DNA from: JANXQE01 sp035651635
Lineage (GTDB): Bacteria; Verrucomicrobiota; Verrucomicrobiia; Limisphaerales; UBA8199
Assembly (NCBI GenBank): GCA_035651635.1
Contig: DASRFK010000089.1
Location: forward strand, 1 to 34,432
Length of the DNA stretch: 34,432 nt
Direction of reading: 5' to 3'
The notes beneath the pieces were generated by a model that saw only the letters and a list, made by a program, of their open reading frames with translations, was not told the DNA's origin and did not search any database. Positions 24,120-31,610 of this stretch are shown one piece after another (position 1 is the first letter of the stretch; every line of letters starts with the position of its first letter). The translations under genes and the position numbers were made by a program.

Positions 24120-24156
24120 TGCGTGGAATTCACGCAACATGCGTGAATTCCACGCA
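24120..24156. repeat. Perfect 17-bp inverted repeat, 3-nt spacer
   Basis: TGCGTGGAATTCACGCA (24120-24136), ACA, TGCGTGAATTCCACGCA (24140-24156). The two arms are exact reverse complements, and each arm is itself palindromic (TGCGTG / CACGCA around GAATT or AATTC). So it can form one long cruciform or two small hairpins, or present two identical dyad sites in tandem. It lies between the divergent starts of the glycosyltransferase (24074, minus) and the small gene at 24278 (plus). Confidence 0.85.
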
Positions 24157-24277
24157 ATTGGGGACCCGAAGAACTTAGAATTTGCTCGGTTTTCCTCAAA
24201 TCCAATGCTGGCATTGGCTGTGCTATCCTCATTTTTGGACAGTTCTCTGGGACTAGGTGAAACGGGACGAGAAGAGA

Positions 24278-24505
24278 ATGAAAACGCTTTTGCGTAGGAT
24301 TTCGACGGGGCTTTATTTTCAGGGGCCGGACCGGTGGACTGCCAATCCGACGGAAGCGCACAATTTCAAGATGATCGACCGCGCGATTGAATTCGTCGAT
24401 CGCTGGCACCTCAACGACATCGAGCTGGCTTTTGCTTTTGACGACCCCGCTGAGGTAACGACCGTTCCTTTGGACAAAATGGAACTGCGTTATTCCGAAA
24501 GCTAA
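24278..24505 (+). CDS. Small conserved-looking hypothetical protein
   Basis: 75 aa, soluble, slightly acidic. The middle reads STGLYFQGPDRWTANPTEAHNF, then a helix KMIDRAIEFVDRWHLNDIELAFAF and DDPAEVTTVPLDKMEL. The alternation of aromatic/Trp positions and the amphipathic helix look like a folded small protein, and I recall similar short verrucomicrobial proteins of unknown function. The ATG at 24278 has a purine-rich GACGAGAAGAG stretch before it; a GTG at 24257 would add seven charged residues. The gene is flanked by a palindrome upstream and a repeat fragment downstream. Confidence 0.65.
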   Translation: MKTLLRRISTGLYFQGPDRWTANPTEAHNFKMIDRAIEFVDRWHLNDIELAFAFDDPAEVTTVPLDKMELRYSES

Positions 24506-24518
24506 GTGCGTGTTTTTA

Positions 24519-24555
24519 GGACCCTGGGTTTGGAGTTCCGCCTTCAGGCGGTTTT
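24519..24555. repeat. Dispersed intergenic repeat, copy C (single degenerate arm)
   Basis: GGACCCTGGGTTTGGAGTTC continues as CGCCTTCAGGCGGTTTTG. It matches the left arm of copy B (29457-29478) with few changes, but the right arm is missing. It sits directly downstream of the small gene ending at 24505. Confidence 0.7.
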
Positions 24556-24696
24556 GTCTCTGACAGGAACCCGCGGGCGACATGCCGGCGTCCTCAGCCG
24601 CCATTCCCTCCGTACCGATTCCAACCAACGCCTCGCTTTGTAATGGACTTGCCCCGCCGGTAGGAGGATAAGTGGACAAAGCACCGAATTGACCCC

Positions 24697-25629
24697 ATGA
24701 ACTCAATAACCGATAAACTCACTCGTAGTTGGCGGTTGTTCAGAACTTCCGTCACTGTGATCCGCACTCATCCCAAGTTGCTGGTTTTTCCAATCGTCAC
24801 CGGGCTCCTGACATTACTGATTGCCCTGTTCTTTCTGGCCCCGGTTGCCTTGCTTCTGCTGGCCCCACACTGGATCCATGGTGGACCGTTCCAAGGCATC
24901 GCGGATCGCTTCGGTTTCCTGCGCATTCGTCAGGGTGGCAATTTCAATTTCCAGGTCCAGCCCCTTGGCACCGCCATGCTCGCGGGCATGTATCTGCTGA
25001 ACATGTTCCTGGCTACATTGAGCAGTGTCGCCTTCAACAGCGAAATACTCGAAGCTCTTAGTGGCCGGCCGGTTTCCATCCAACATGGACTCGAAGCCGC
25101 GCTGCGCCGTTGGAAGCCGGTACTGTTCTGGAGTCTCTTGGCGGGAACAGTCGGGCTGCTGATCCGGGCACTGGAAGAACGTTTTGCCATCCTGGGCCGG
25201 CTGGTGGCCGGCATGATCGGCCTGGCTTGGAGCGTCGCTTCAATTTTTGCCATTCCGATTCTGGTGCGCGAACCTTCCCTTTCAAACCCGTTTGAGGTGC
25301 TCTCGAAATCGGCGCACACGATCAAGGCCACCTGGGGCGAAATGCTTGCCGGCTATCTTGGCATGCAAGGCACCAACCTGCTGGTGCTATGGGGTTCGAT
25401 TGTTTATTGGCTCGGCTGCGGCGCCCTGGCCTTCGCCACCTCGAACGCCTGGATCCTGCTCGTTGCCCTCGGCCCATGGCTGCTTTGTCTGATTGCTTAC
25501 AGTTATCTGTCCAACATCGCCAGCCGGGTTTACTTGTGCGCTTTGTATCTGTACGCCTCCGAAGGGACAGTGCCGGGCCCATTCGACGCCAGCATGATGG
25601 CTTCGCCCTTCAAACCCAGGAAGGCCTGA
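24697..25629 (+). CDS. DUF6159-like integral membrane protein
   Basis: 310 aa with about six hydrophobic segments (roughly 29-57, 92-116, 141-158, 165-190, 225-247, 250-272). It opens with SWRLFRTSVTVIRTHPKLLVFPIVTGLLTL and later has VAFNSEILEALSGRPVSIQHGLEAALRRWKPVLFWSLLAGTVG and IPILVREPSLSNPFEVLSKSAHTIKATWGE. This 'S-W-x-L-x-K-x-S-x-x-V-L-R-x-D-P-K-L-L-x-F-P' opening and the central R-W-K segment match the DUF6159 membrane family, whose role is unknown. No Shine-Dalgarno lies next to the ATG; a good TAGGAGGA (24661-24668) is too far and instead precedes a six-codon GTG mini-ORF ending four bases before this start. Convergent with the GH63-like gene, 22 bases apart. Confidence 0.82.
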   Translation: MNSITDKLTRSWRLFRTSVTVIRTHPKLLVFPIVTGLLTLLIALFFLAPVALLLLAPHWIHGGPFQGIADRFGFLRIRQGGNFNFQVQPLGTAMLAGMYLLNMFLATLSSVAFNSEILEALSGRPVSIQHGLEAALRRWKPVLFWSLLAGTVGLLIRALEERFAILGRLVAGMIGLAWSVASIFAIPILVREPSLSNPFEVLSKSAHTIKATWGEMLAGYLGMQGTNLLVLWGSIVYWLGCGALAFATSNAWILLVALGPWLLCLIAYSYLSNIASRVYLCALYLYASEGTVPGPFDASMMASPFKPRKA

Positions 25630-25651
25630 GCGAGCCGCTTAAGGGATATTC

Positions 25652-28351
25652 TCAGGCTGAAGCAATACTTTGGCTGGCCCTGGCCCGGGCCACGTTTTCC
25701 AGCAGACGAATCACCAGCGAAGTCCAACCCGTCTGATGGCTGGCGCCAAGCCCTTGGCCGGTTTCGCCATGGAAGTACTCGTGAAACAGAATTAGATCTT
25801 TCCAACCCGGATCCTGCGCATAAGGAAATTCCTGCCCACGACACGGGCGCTTGCCGTCGGGGCCGGTTTCAAAAATCCGGCAGAGCCTGGCGCTAAGTTC
25901 ATCGGCCACTTGTTTGAGGGTCATCCGGCGGCCGGAACCGGTGGGGCACTCCACGGTGAAGCTGTCGCGGTAAAAATGGTGGTACCGTTCCAACGCTTCG
26001 ATGATCAGGTAGTTCAGGGGAAACCAAATGGGGCCGCGCCAGTTCGAGTTTCCCCCAAAAATTCCCGTGCGCGATTCGCCCGGTTCGTATTCAACGCGAT
26101 ACTCGTTTCCATTGAGTCGAAATACATAAGGCTGCGCCGCATGAATCCGGGAGACGGACCGCAAGCCGTAGGGCGAGAGAAACTCGTTCTCGTCCAGGAC
26201 ATACCGCAACAAGCGTTGGAGACGTTCGCGTGAGGGGATCGCCAAAAGCCGCCGCCCCTGTCCCTCGCCGTTCTTTGTGTCCGCCGCGCAGTAATACGAA
26301 CTGAGCATGTTCAGGTCAGGCCGATTCTGCAGAAACCAATCCATTCTTTTTTTAAATCCCGGCAATTTTTGGATCACCGCGTCTTCGAGCACTTCCACGG
26401 CCAGCAACGGGATCAACCCTACCATCGAGCGAACTTTGAGCGGAAATACCTGCCCGTCTACTTGGAGTTGGTCGTAATAAAACCCGTCTTCCTCGTCCCA
26501 AAGTCCGATGCCTCCTCGGCCGTTTATGGCGTCGGTGATCGCTACAAAATGCTCGAAGAACTTCGAGGCCATATCCTCGGTGGCCGGATTGTCCCGCGCC
26601 AATTCCAAGGCGATTGAGAGCAACGTCGCACAATAGAACGCCATCCAGGCGGTGCCATCGGCCTGGCCGAGATGGCCCCCGGTCGGCAGCGGCTTGGAGC
26701 GGTCGAATACGCCGATATTGTCGAGCCCGAGAAAGCCGCCCGCGAAAAGATTTTTTCCCTCAAGGTCTTTGCGGTTAACCCACCACGTAAAGTTGATGAT
26801 CAGTTTTTGGAAACAGCGAGAAAGGAATAATCGATCGCGTTGTCCCCGCGCGCCGGCCATTTTATACACTCGCCAGCAGGCCCACGCATGCACCGGCGGA
26901 TTCACGTCGCCCAGCGCAAACTCGTAGGCCGGGATTTGACCGTTGGGATGCATGTACCATTCCCGCAAAAAGAGCACGAGCTGCTCCTTGGCGTAAGTAG
27001 GATCCACGCGTGTCATGGGCAACATGTGGAACGCCAGGTCCCACGCCGCAAACCACGGGTATTCCCACTTGTCCGGCATGGAGATTACGTCGCGGTTGTA
27101 CACGTGCTGCCATTCGGCGTTGCGGCCGGACAGCCGTTCCGGCGGAGGTTTGGGCATCTGCGGATCGCCTTCGAGCCAGTCCCGGATGATGTAATGGTAG
27201 AATTGCTTGTTCCACATTAAGCCGCCGTAGGCTTGCCGCGCAATTGCCCGCTCATCCGCCGAGAGTCCGCTCGGCAGGTGCTTCGCATAAAATTCATCCG
27301 CCTCCCGAATACGGTCCCCGAATATGGTCTCAAATTCTGTGCCCAGACTTTGGCCTTGGCCCAGTTGAGTGTTGGACAGGCGCAATCGGATTTCGGCCTT
27401 CGCCCCTGAGGCCAATCTTAATGGATAGACCGCGGCTGATTTTGTCCCGATCTGTTTCGGGTTCACGGCCTCCCGCCGATCCTGGATCAGATACTCGTGA
27501 AAGGCATCTTTCACGAATGGCGTCCAGGTGTCCGCTCCGAAAAGCTTGCGCGTGTTCGTCTCGTTTTCCGTGAACAGAATTTCCGGCTGGGCTCCGTCCG
27601 GCATCAGCCCGGCAGCCCAGTAGTGCCGGCCGAAGCTGACGTGGTCGCCTTGAACCAGCCCAGGTCCCAAATATTTAAGCTGCGGCCGGACCCAGCAACC
27701 GTCGTGCTTGCATCCCCAGATCCAGGTGTTGCGATACCACAGTGTCGGCAGCACATACAGCCGGGCTTCTTCCGGACCGCGGTTGACCACGCTGATGCGG
27801 ATGAGAAGATCGTCCGGGGTATTTTTGGCGTATTCGACCGTCACATCGAAATAGCGCGCGTCGTTGAAAACACCGCTGTCCGCCAGCTCAAATTCCGGAT
27901 CCTTGCGCGTCCGCCGGCCGTTCTCCTCGATCAACTTTTGGTAAGGGAATTCCGCCTGCGGGTACTTATATAACCCCTTTAGGTATGAATGCGTCGGCGT
28001 CGAATCGAGGTAAAAGTAGCACTCCTTCACGTCTTCCCCGTGGTTTCCCTGCGGACCAGTGACCCCGAAGAGCCGCTCCTTGAGGATGGGATCCCGGCCG
28101 TTCCAAAGCGCCACCGCAAAGCAGAGACGGCATTCGCGATCGGTGATTCCCAGCAAACCGTCCTCGCCCCAGCGATACGCGCGGCTGCGCGCCTGGTCGT
28201 GCGGGAAATAATTCCAAACCTCGCCGGTGGGGGAGTAATCCTCGCGCACCGTCGCCCATTGACGTTCGGAAAGGTAAGGCCCCCAGCGCTTCCAATTGGC
28301 TTGCCGGCGGGCATCCGCGTCCAGACGGCCTTGTTCCGCAGTCAGGGTCAT
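25652..28351 (-). CDS. GH63-like glycoside hydrolase (MGH1-type)
   Basis: 899 aa, no signal peptide, so probably cytoplasmic. It has an N-terminal beta-sandwich (about 1-330) and a C-terminal (alpha/alpha)6 barrel (about 360-890). Barrel markers include WEYPWFAAWDLAFHMLPM (429-446, Asp438 the likely general acid), AGGFLGLDNIGVFDRS (537-552), GGNSNWRGPIWFPLNYLIIEAL (766-787), and the GH63 hallmark FHGETGQGLGASHQTGWTSL (860-879). GH63 and relatives hydrolyse alpha-glucosidic or mannosyl bonds (processing glucosidase I, mannosylglycerate hydrolase and bacterial glucosidases). The exact substrate here is unknown; large glucosidase-like members of this size are widespread in bacteria. It follows the SDR gene by 58 bases on the same strand, probably one operon. 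Confidence 0.9.
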   Translation of the reverse strand: MTLTAEQGRLDADARRQANWKRWGPYLSERQWATVREDYSPTGEVWNYFPHDQARSRAYRWGEDGLLGITDRECRLCFAVALWNGRDPILKERLFGVTGPQGNHGEDVKECYFYLDSTPTHSYLKGLYKYPQAEFPYQKLIEENGRRTRKDPEFELADSGVFNDARYFDVTVEYAKNTPDDLLIRISVVNRGPEEARLYVLPTLWYRNTWIWGCKHDGCWVRPQLKYLGPGLVQGDHVSFGRHYWAAGLMPDGAQPEILFTENETNTRKLFGADTWTPFVKDAFHEYLIQDRREAVNPKQIGTKSAAVYPLRLASGAKAEIRLRLSNTQLGQGQSLGTEFETIFGDRIREADEFYAKHLPSGLSADERAIARQAYGGLMWNKQFYHYIIRDWLEGDPQMPKPPPERLSGRNAEWQHVYNRDVISMPDKWEYPWFAAWDLAFHMLPMTRVDPTYAKEQLVLFLREWYMHPNGQIPAYEFALGDVNPPVHAWACWRVYKMAGARGQRDRLFLSRCFQKLIINFTWWVNRKDLEGKNLFAGGFLGLDNIGVFDRSKPLPTGGHLGQADGTAWMAFYCATLLSIALELARDNPATEDMASKFFEHFVAITDAINGRGGIGLWDEEDGFYYDQLQVDGQVFPLKVRSMVGLIPLLAVEVLEDAVIQKLPGFKKRMDWFLQNRPDLNMLSSYYCAADTKNGEGQGRRLLAIPSRERLQRLLRYVLDENEFLSPYGLRSVSRIHAAQPYVFRLNGNEYRVEYEPGESRTGIFGGNSNWRGPIWFPLNYLIIEALERYHHFYRDSFTVECPTGSGRRMTLKQVADELSARLCRIFETGPDGKRPCRGQEFPYAQDPGWKDLILFHEYFHGETGQGLGASHQTGWTSLVIRLLENVARARASQSIASA

Positions 28352-28409
28352 AACCGGCGCTCCAGCCAGGCAACAGGATTACTGCTGCCTTTGATGAGGT
28401 TAGATAACC

Positions 28410-29186
28410 CTACTGCTCCGAATAATTCCACAACAATCCGCCATCCGCGAAAACCGTTGTCCCGGTGATGTAATCGGCGTCGGCCGAGGCCAGAAAGGCA
28501 GCGACGCCGGCGACGTCTTGCGGTTTGCCCAAACGGCCCAACGGGATGTTGCCCAGCAAAGCTTTCAGTTTTTCGGGATCGTGCAGCAGCTTGGAATTGA
28601 TCGGCGTTTCAATCGCCCCTGGCGCAATTGAATTAACCGTGATTCCCAACGGAGCCAATTCGATCGCCAGGTCGCGCGTGAGCATCCGCATTCCGCCTTT
28701 GCTCACGCAATACGGGGCAAAGTGCGGGAAAGGAAGCTCCTCGTGCACCGAGCTCATGTTAATCACCTTGCCCGGACGCTTGGCGGCCCTGACATATTTG
28801 ACAAACGCTTGCGTGACGAAAAACACACCCTTTAGATTTACATTCAGAACCAGATCGTAGTCGGCTTCGGTGACATTCCAGAAATCCGCGTTCTTCTCCA
28901 CACCGGCGTTATTAACCAGGATGTCCAGGCGCCCCAGAGCGCTCACGCTTTGCTCGACCAATGTCTGAACTTCCGTCAACTGTGCCAGATCGGCTCCGAG
29001 CGCCACGGCCTTGCGGCCGAACTCGCGGATTTGCTTTACCACCGCGTCGGCCTCCTCCGGGTGCGTGTGATAGTTGACTATCACGTCGGCGCCTTCCTGG
29101 GCGAATCGAACCGCGATTGCCTCGCCGATTCCCTGGCTGCTGCCAGTTACCAGCGCCGCTTTTCCCTCGAGCTTCAAACCGGCCAT
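28410..29186 (-). CDS. SDR-family oxidoreductase (glucose 1-dehydrogenase-like)
   Basis: 258 aa, the classical short-chain dehydrogenase length. Motifs: cofactor site TGSSQGIG (14-21), NNAG (92-95), structural Asn116, catalytic Ser146, Tyr159 and Lys163 (YxxxK), and IAPGAIETPI after the active site. The stretch SSVHEELPFPHFAPYCVSKGGM is typical of Bacillus-type glucose 1-dehydrogenases among SDRs, which oxidise glucose to gluconolactone with NAD(P)+; the 3-oxoacyl-ACP reductase alternative is less likely. It starts at an ATG with an excellent GGGGAG (29192-29197) five bases upstream, beside a small hairpin CTCCCG/CGGGAG (29201-29214). First gene of a probable operon with the GH63-like glycosidase, so both may act on glucose-containing material. 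Confidence 0.92.
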   Translation of the reverse strand: MAGLKLEGKAALVTGSSQGIGEAIAVRFAQEGADVIVNYHTHPEEADAVVKQIREFGRKAVALGADLAQLTEVQTLVEQSVSALGRLDILVNNAGVEKNADFWNVTEADYDLVLNVNLKGVFFVTQAFVKYVRAAKRPGKVINMSSVHEELPFPHFAPYCVSKGGMRMLTRDLAIELAPLGITVNSIAPGAIETPINSKLLHDPEKLKALLGNIPLGRLGKPQDVAGVAAFLASADADYITGTTVFADGGLLWNYSEQ

Positions 29187-29456
29187 AACCGCTCCCCGGA
29201 CTCCCGTTCGGGAGCCCGAAAACGTTCGGAACGAAGGCAGCGTTCGCCTCCAATCGGCAAGCTCAACTCCTCATTTCCATGTTTTCCCATCCTCTAATCT
29301 GGACCAGCTTCGCCGAAGCGCCACTAGAAAGGAAAGGTCGGTCGTTTCCCGACCGCCTCGCGGGCAGATTTAGAACTCCGCTGACCCCACTCTGCCACCC
29401 TTGCGCGCCGCCTTAGCGCATGGTTTAAAATACCGGCTGGGACGCGGGCGCCTGGG
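29187..29456. other. Intergenic, no gene seen
   Basis: Upstream region of the SDR gene. Visible structure: hairpin CTCCCG (29201-29206) / CGGGAG (29209-29214) next to the SDR ribosome binding site, and stem CGGTCG (29339-29344) / CGACCG (29350-29355). Otherwise I see nothing up to repeat copy B. Confidence 0.5.
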
Positions 29457-29515
29457 TTTGGAGTCCCGCCTTTAGGCGGCCCGGCGCCGAAATCGCCTGA
29501 AGGCGGGACTCCAAA
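29457..29515. repeat. Dispersed palindromic intergenic repeat, copy B (complete)
   Basis: Two 22-bp arms, 29457-29478 (TTTGGAGTCCCGCCTTTAGG...) and 29494-29515, are reverse complements with one mismatch around a 15-nt loop GCCCGGCGCC-GAAAT. The loop and right arm match copy A (71-116) almost base for base, and the left arm matches copy C. It lies just downstream of the histone-like gene (stop at 29535, minus), where it could form a 3' hairpin. Confidence 0.85.
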
Positions 29516-29534
29516 CCCAATTCTAAAACACGCC

Positions 29535-29963
29535 TTAGGCCTGCGCTATGGCTGGGCCAGTATCGGGCGTGCTCGGAGGAGGTTCGGGAGCGGTGGTTCT
29601 GGGAGGCACCACCGGTTTGCTCTTGCGTGCCACAGGCGGGGTGGAAGGAGCCTTCGGTCGCGGAGGAGCAGGCGTTCGAGGCACTACGGCTGCGGGCGGA
29701 GCCTTTTTTTGCGCAGGTTTGCGTTTGCGTTTGCTTTGCTGCTTGAGCGCTTTGGCGGCCGTTTTGGCCTCTTTGCGCGCCTGTTTGGCAAACTTCTTCG
29801 CTTGTTTGTACGCCTTGCGAGCGTCCTTGAACTTGTCCTTGGCCAATCGCGCCAGTTTGCGCGCCGTCTCAGCTTGCTTCTCGGCCTCTGCCGCCCTGCC
29901 CGCCAGATATGCGGCTTTTTGTTTGTTCGGGCGTTCGATCTTTCTTGAGTGGTTACTCTTCAT
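29535..29963 (-). CDS. Lys/Ala/Pro-rich histone H1-like protein
   Basis: 142 aa from the ATG at 29963, which has AGGTG six bases upstream; a GTG at 29972 adds three residues. The first about 85 residues are an uninterrupted, strongly basic helix made of A-K-K/A-R-K type units (KLARLAKDKFKDARKAYKQ, AKKFAKQARKEAKTAAKAL). From there to the C-terminus comes a Pro/Ala/Lys tail with PPAAVVPRTPAPPRPKAP and PPRTTAPEPPPSTPDTGP. The composition resembles bacterial H1-like (Hc1/AlgP) DNA-compacting proteins, but a coiled-coil or cell-wall linking role is possible because low complexity makes homology unsafe. No signal peptide. Monocistronic, divergent from the lipoprotein gene. Confidence 0.75.
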   Translation of the reverse strand: MKSNHSRKIERPNKQKAAYLAGRAAEAEKQAETARKLARLAKDKFKDARKAYKQAKKFAKQARKEAKTAAKALKQQSKRKRKPAQKKAPPAAVVPRTPAPPRPKAPSTPPVARKSKPVVPPRTTAPEPPPSTPDTGPAIAQA

Positions 29964-30193
29964 AGTATTCACCTGGCTGTCTCGACTGGTTAAGACCGCC
30001 AGTCAAGGTGTTGCAGGGTTCCGATTCGTTACAAACCTGTGACATTCTATTTTCCGGCGCAAGCCTGGGATTGTTACATCTTGAAGGCCGCCCGTTGCTT
30101 CTGTGGGGGGCATTCTTCCACTCCTTCGTGGGTAAACGCCTGATTGAGGCGATTTGCTTCCAGCGGAACTTGATGAACACGAAAGGAGTACTA

Positions 30194-30514
30194 ATGAAGA
30201 AATTAATCGCATTGACGGCAATGGCGGGTTTACTGGCCGTGGGCTGCGCTTCCAGGGAAAACCGGGGCGGCTCATCGGACGAGAACAACGCAAACTACAG
30301 CACTGGCACCAGTGACGCTGGGTCGATGAACAACAATAACAGCACGACGCCAAATTCAAGCACGGGCACCGCAGTTACCCCGGGCGGCAGTGCCGTTACC
30401 CCGGGCGGAAGTTCGACCGGCAATACCACGGACCAATCCACCACGACCCCGAACTCCAGCAATAATAATAGCTCGAGCTCGGATAACCAAAAAAGCAATA
30501 GCTCAAATCCCTAA
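30194..30514 (+). CDS. Low-complexity Ser/Asn/Thr-rich lipoprotein
   Basis: 106 aa with a clear lipoprotein signal: MKKLIALTAMAGLLAVGC, lipobox LAVGC with Cys18. The mature part is almost entirely Ser, Asn, Thr and Gly, with a direct AVTPGGS repeat (two copies, 30370-30411) and Asn runs such as MNNNNS and SSNNNSSSSDN. It is therefore a disordered surface or periplasmic tether of unknown role. The start is decided by a strong AAAGGAG (30182-30188) five bases upstream of the ATG; the frame is open further upstream to 30008 but without a signal peptide. Followed by a strong terminator. Confidence 0.82.
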   Translation: MKKLIALTAMAGLLAVGCASRENRGGSSDENNANYSTGTSDAGSMNNNNSTTPNSSTGTAVTPGGSAVTPGGSSTGNTTDQSTTTPNSSNNNSSSSDNQKSNSSNP

Positions 30515-30523
30515 AGGATTTAC

Positions 30524-30545
30524 GTTCCACGACAGCCAGTGGAAC
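30524..30545 (+). repeat. Hairpin after the lipoprotein gene
   Basis: GTTCCAC (30524-30530) / GTGGAAC (30539-30545), 8-nt loop, ten bases after the lipoprotein stop. It has no T-run of its own; probably a 3' stabilising structure ahead of the terminator at 30562. Confidence 0.45.
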
Positions 30546-30561
30546 CTATTCGTAACGCAAG

Positions 30562-30601
30562 GGGGTGACGGCGCAGGGCCGTCGCCCCATTGTTTTGTCT
30601 T
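30562..30601 (+). terminator. Intrinsic terminator of the lipoprotein gene
   Basis: Stem GGGGTGACGGC (30562-30572) / GCCGTCGCCCC (30578-30588), 11 bp with one G-U pair, loop GCAGG, followed by ATTGTTTTGTCTT. A strong rho-independent terminator for plus-strand transcription. Confidence 0.8.
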
Positions 30602-30683
30602 CCATTGTTGAGCCCGACTTCCGAGCAGAGCGAGCCCAGCCGAGCAGTCGACATCCCCGCAGGCCGCTGCTAATGTCGGCCTC

Positions 30684-31286
30684 ATGTCAGAACCAGCTCT
30701 GAACGTCCTGGCCGTGGTGGGCAGCTTACAGCGCACTTCCATTACTCGCGTCGTCATCCAACACGTCGCCGCACAAATGCGCCGGGAAGGCTGCGCCGTG
30801 GACATCCTCGATTTCCTGAAAGAACCTTTGGCTCTTTATAATCCGGATACTGCTCATGATTTGCCGGGCTACGCCGAATTGCAGGCGCGGGTTGACCGCG
30901 CCGATGTCATCCTGCTGGGCACACCCGATTATCACGGCAGTCTGAGCGGGGCGATGAAGAATTTCCTCGACCATTTTTGGCACGAGTTCGCCGGCAAACT
31001 TTTCGCCACCATCGTCGCCTCGCACGAAAAAGGCCTGACCGTAACCGACCAGCTTCGCACTGTGGCCCGGCAATGTTACGCCTGGACCTTGCCTTATGGG
31101 ATTGCGTTTACAGAGGAGCTGGACGTCAAACACGGCCAAATCGTGAGCGAGACGCTCCAGCAGCGGCTGACCATGTTCACTCGCGACGCCCGCGTGTACG
31201 GTTCGGTCCTGGCCCACCAGCGCCTCGCCGACCTCTCCGGCAACGACCCCGGCTTCATGGCCCGTCACCGGCCGAAACAGACCTGA
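30684..31286 (+). CDS. NAD(P)H-dependent FMN reductase family protein
   Basis: 200-aa flavodoxin-fold protein. N-terminal phosphate-binding loop VVGSLQRTSITR (11-22, G-S-x-x-x-x-S pattern), then TPDYHGSLSGAMKNFLDHF (80-98), the flavin/dimer motif of the NADPH_dep_FMN_red family (T-P-x-Y-x-G-S-x-S-G-x-x-K-N-x-L-D). Members reduce FMN, quinones, azo dyes or chromate with NAD(P)H; some support arsenic or sulfonate metabolism. No substrate clue from neighbours, although a ferredoxin gene is convergent only three bases away. ATG at 30684; SD weak. Confidence 0.88.
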   Translation: MSEPALNVLAVVGSLQRTSITRVVIQHVAAQMRREGCAVDILDFLKEPLALYNPDTAHDLPGYAELQARVDRADVILLGTPDYHGSLSGAMKNFLDHFWHEFAGKLFATIVASHEKGLTVTDQLRTVARQCYAWTLPYGIAFTEELDVKHGQIVSETLQQRLTMFTRDARVYGSVLAHQRLADLSGNDPGFMARHRPKQT

Positions 31287-31289
31287 AGA

Positions 31290-31610
31290 TCAGTACCCGA
31301 GCTCCGCTTTGCGCGCAGCCGCCGTGGGCAGCGGATCCTTCTTCTTCACGATCGCTTCTTTGCCGGCGTCTTTCAGTTGCCGCGCTTCCGACGCGTTCTG
31401 TTCCATGGCGGCCTGGAACTCGGCCGGCACGTCCGCTTCGGCATAAATCGCTTCAACCGGGCACTCGGACACACAGGCCGTGCAATCAATGCAGTCCTCC
31501 GGATGAATGACAACCTGGTTTTCCAATTCGTAAAAGCACGCCACCGGACAGACTTCGACGCAGTCGGTGAATTTGCAATTAATACATTTGCTGGTAACAA
31601 CGTGGGCCAT
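31290..31610 (-). CDS. fdxA: 7Fe ferredoxin ([3Fe-4S]/[4Fe-4S])
   Basis: 106 aa. Cysteines fall exactly as in Azotobacter-type 7Fe ferredoxin I, offset by one: Cys9, Cys17, Cys21 and Cys50 for a [3Fe-4S] cluster; Cys25, Cys40, Cys43 and Cys46 for a [4Fe-4S] cluster; Cys12 free. The wording is typical too: HVVTSKCINCKFTDCVEVCPV...CIDCTACVSECPVEAIYAE. The C-terminal tail, about 50 residues and Lys/Glu-rich, is also family-like. It carries electrons at low potential to unknown partners. Short gap (three bases) to the convergent FMN reductase, so their 3' ends overlap in transcription. Confidence 0.95.
   Translation of the reverse strand: MAHVVTSKCINCKFTDCVEVCPVACFYELENQVVIHPEDCIDCTACVSECPVEAIYAEADVPAEFQAAMEQNASEARQLKDAGKEAIVKKKDPLPTAAARKAELGY

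Noticed and set aside
24097..24297. 66-codon plus-strand ORF across the 17-bp palindrome
   Set aside because: Made largely of the palindrome read in frame, and overlaps the start of the better-supported small gene at 24278.
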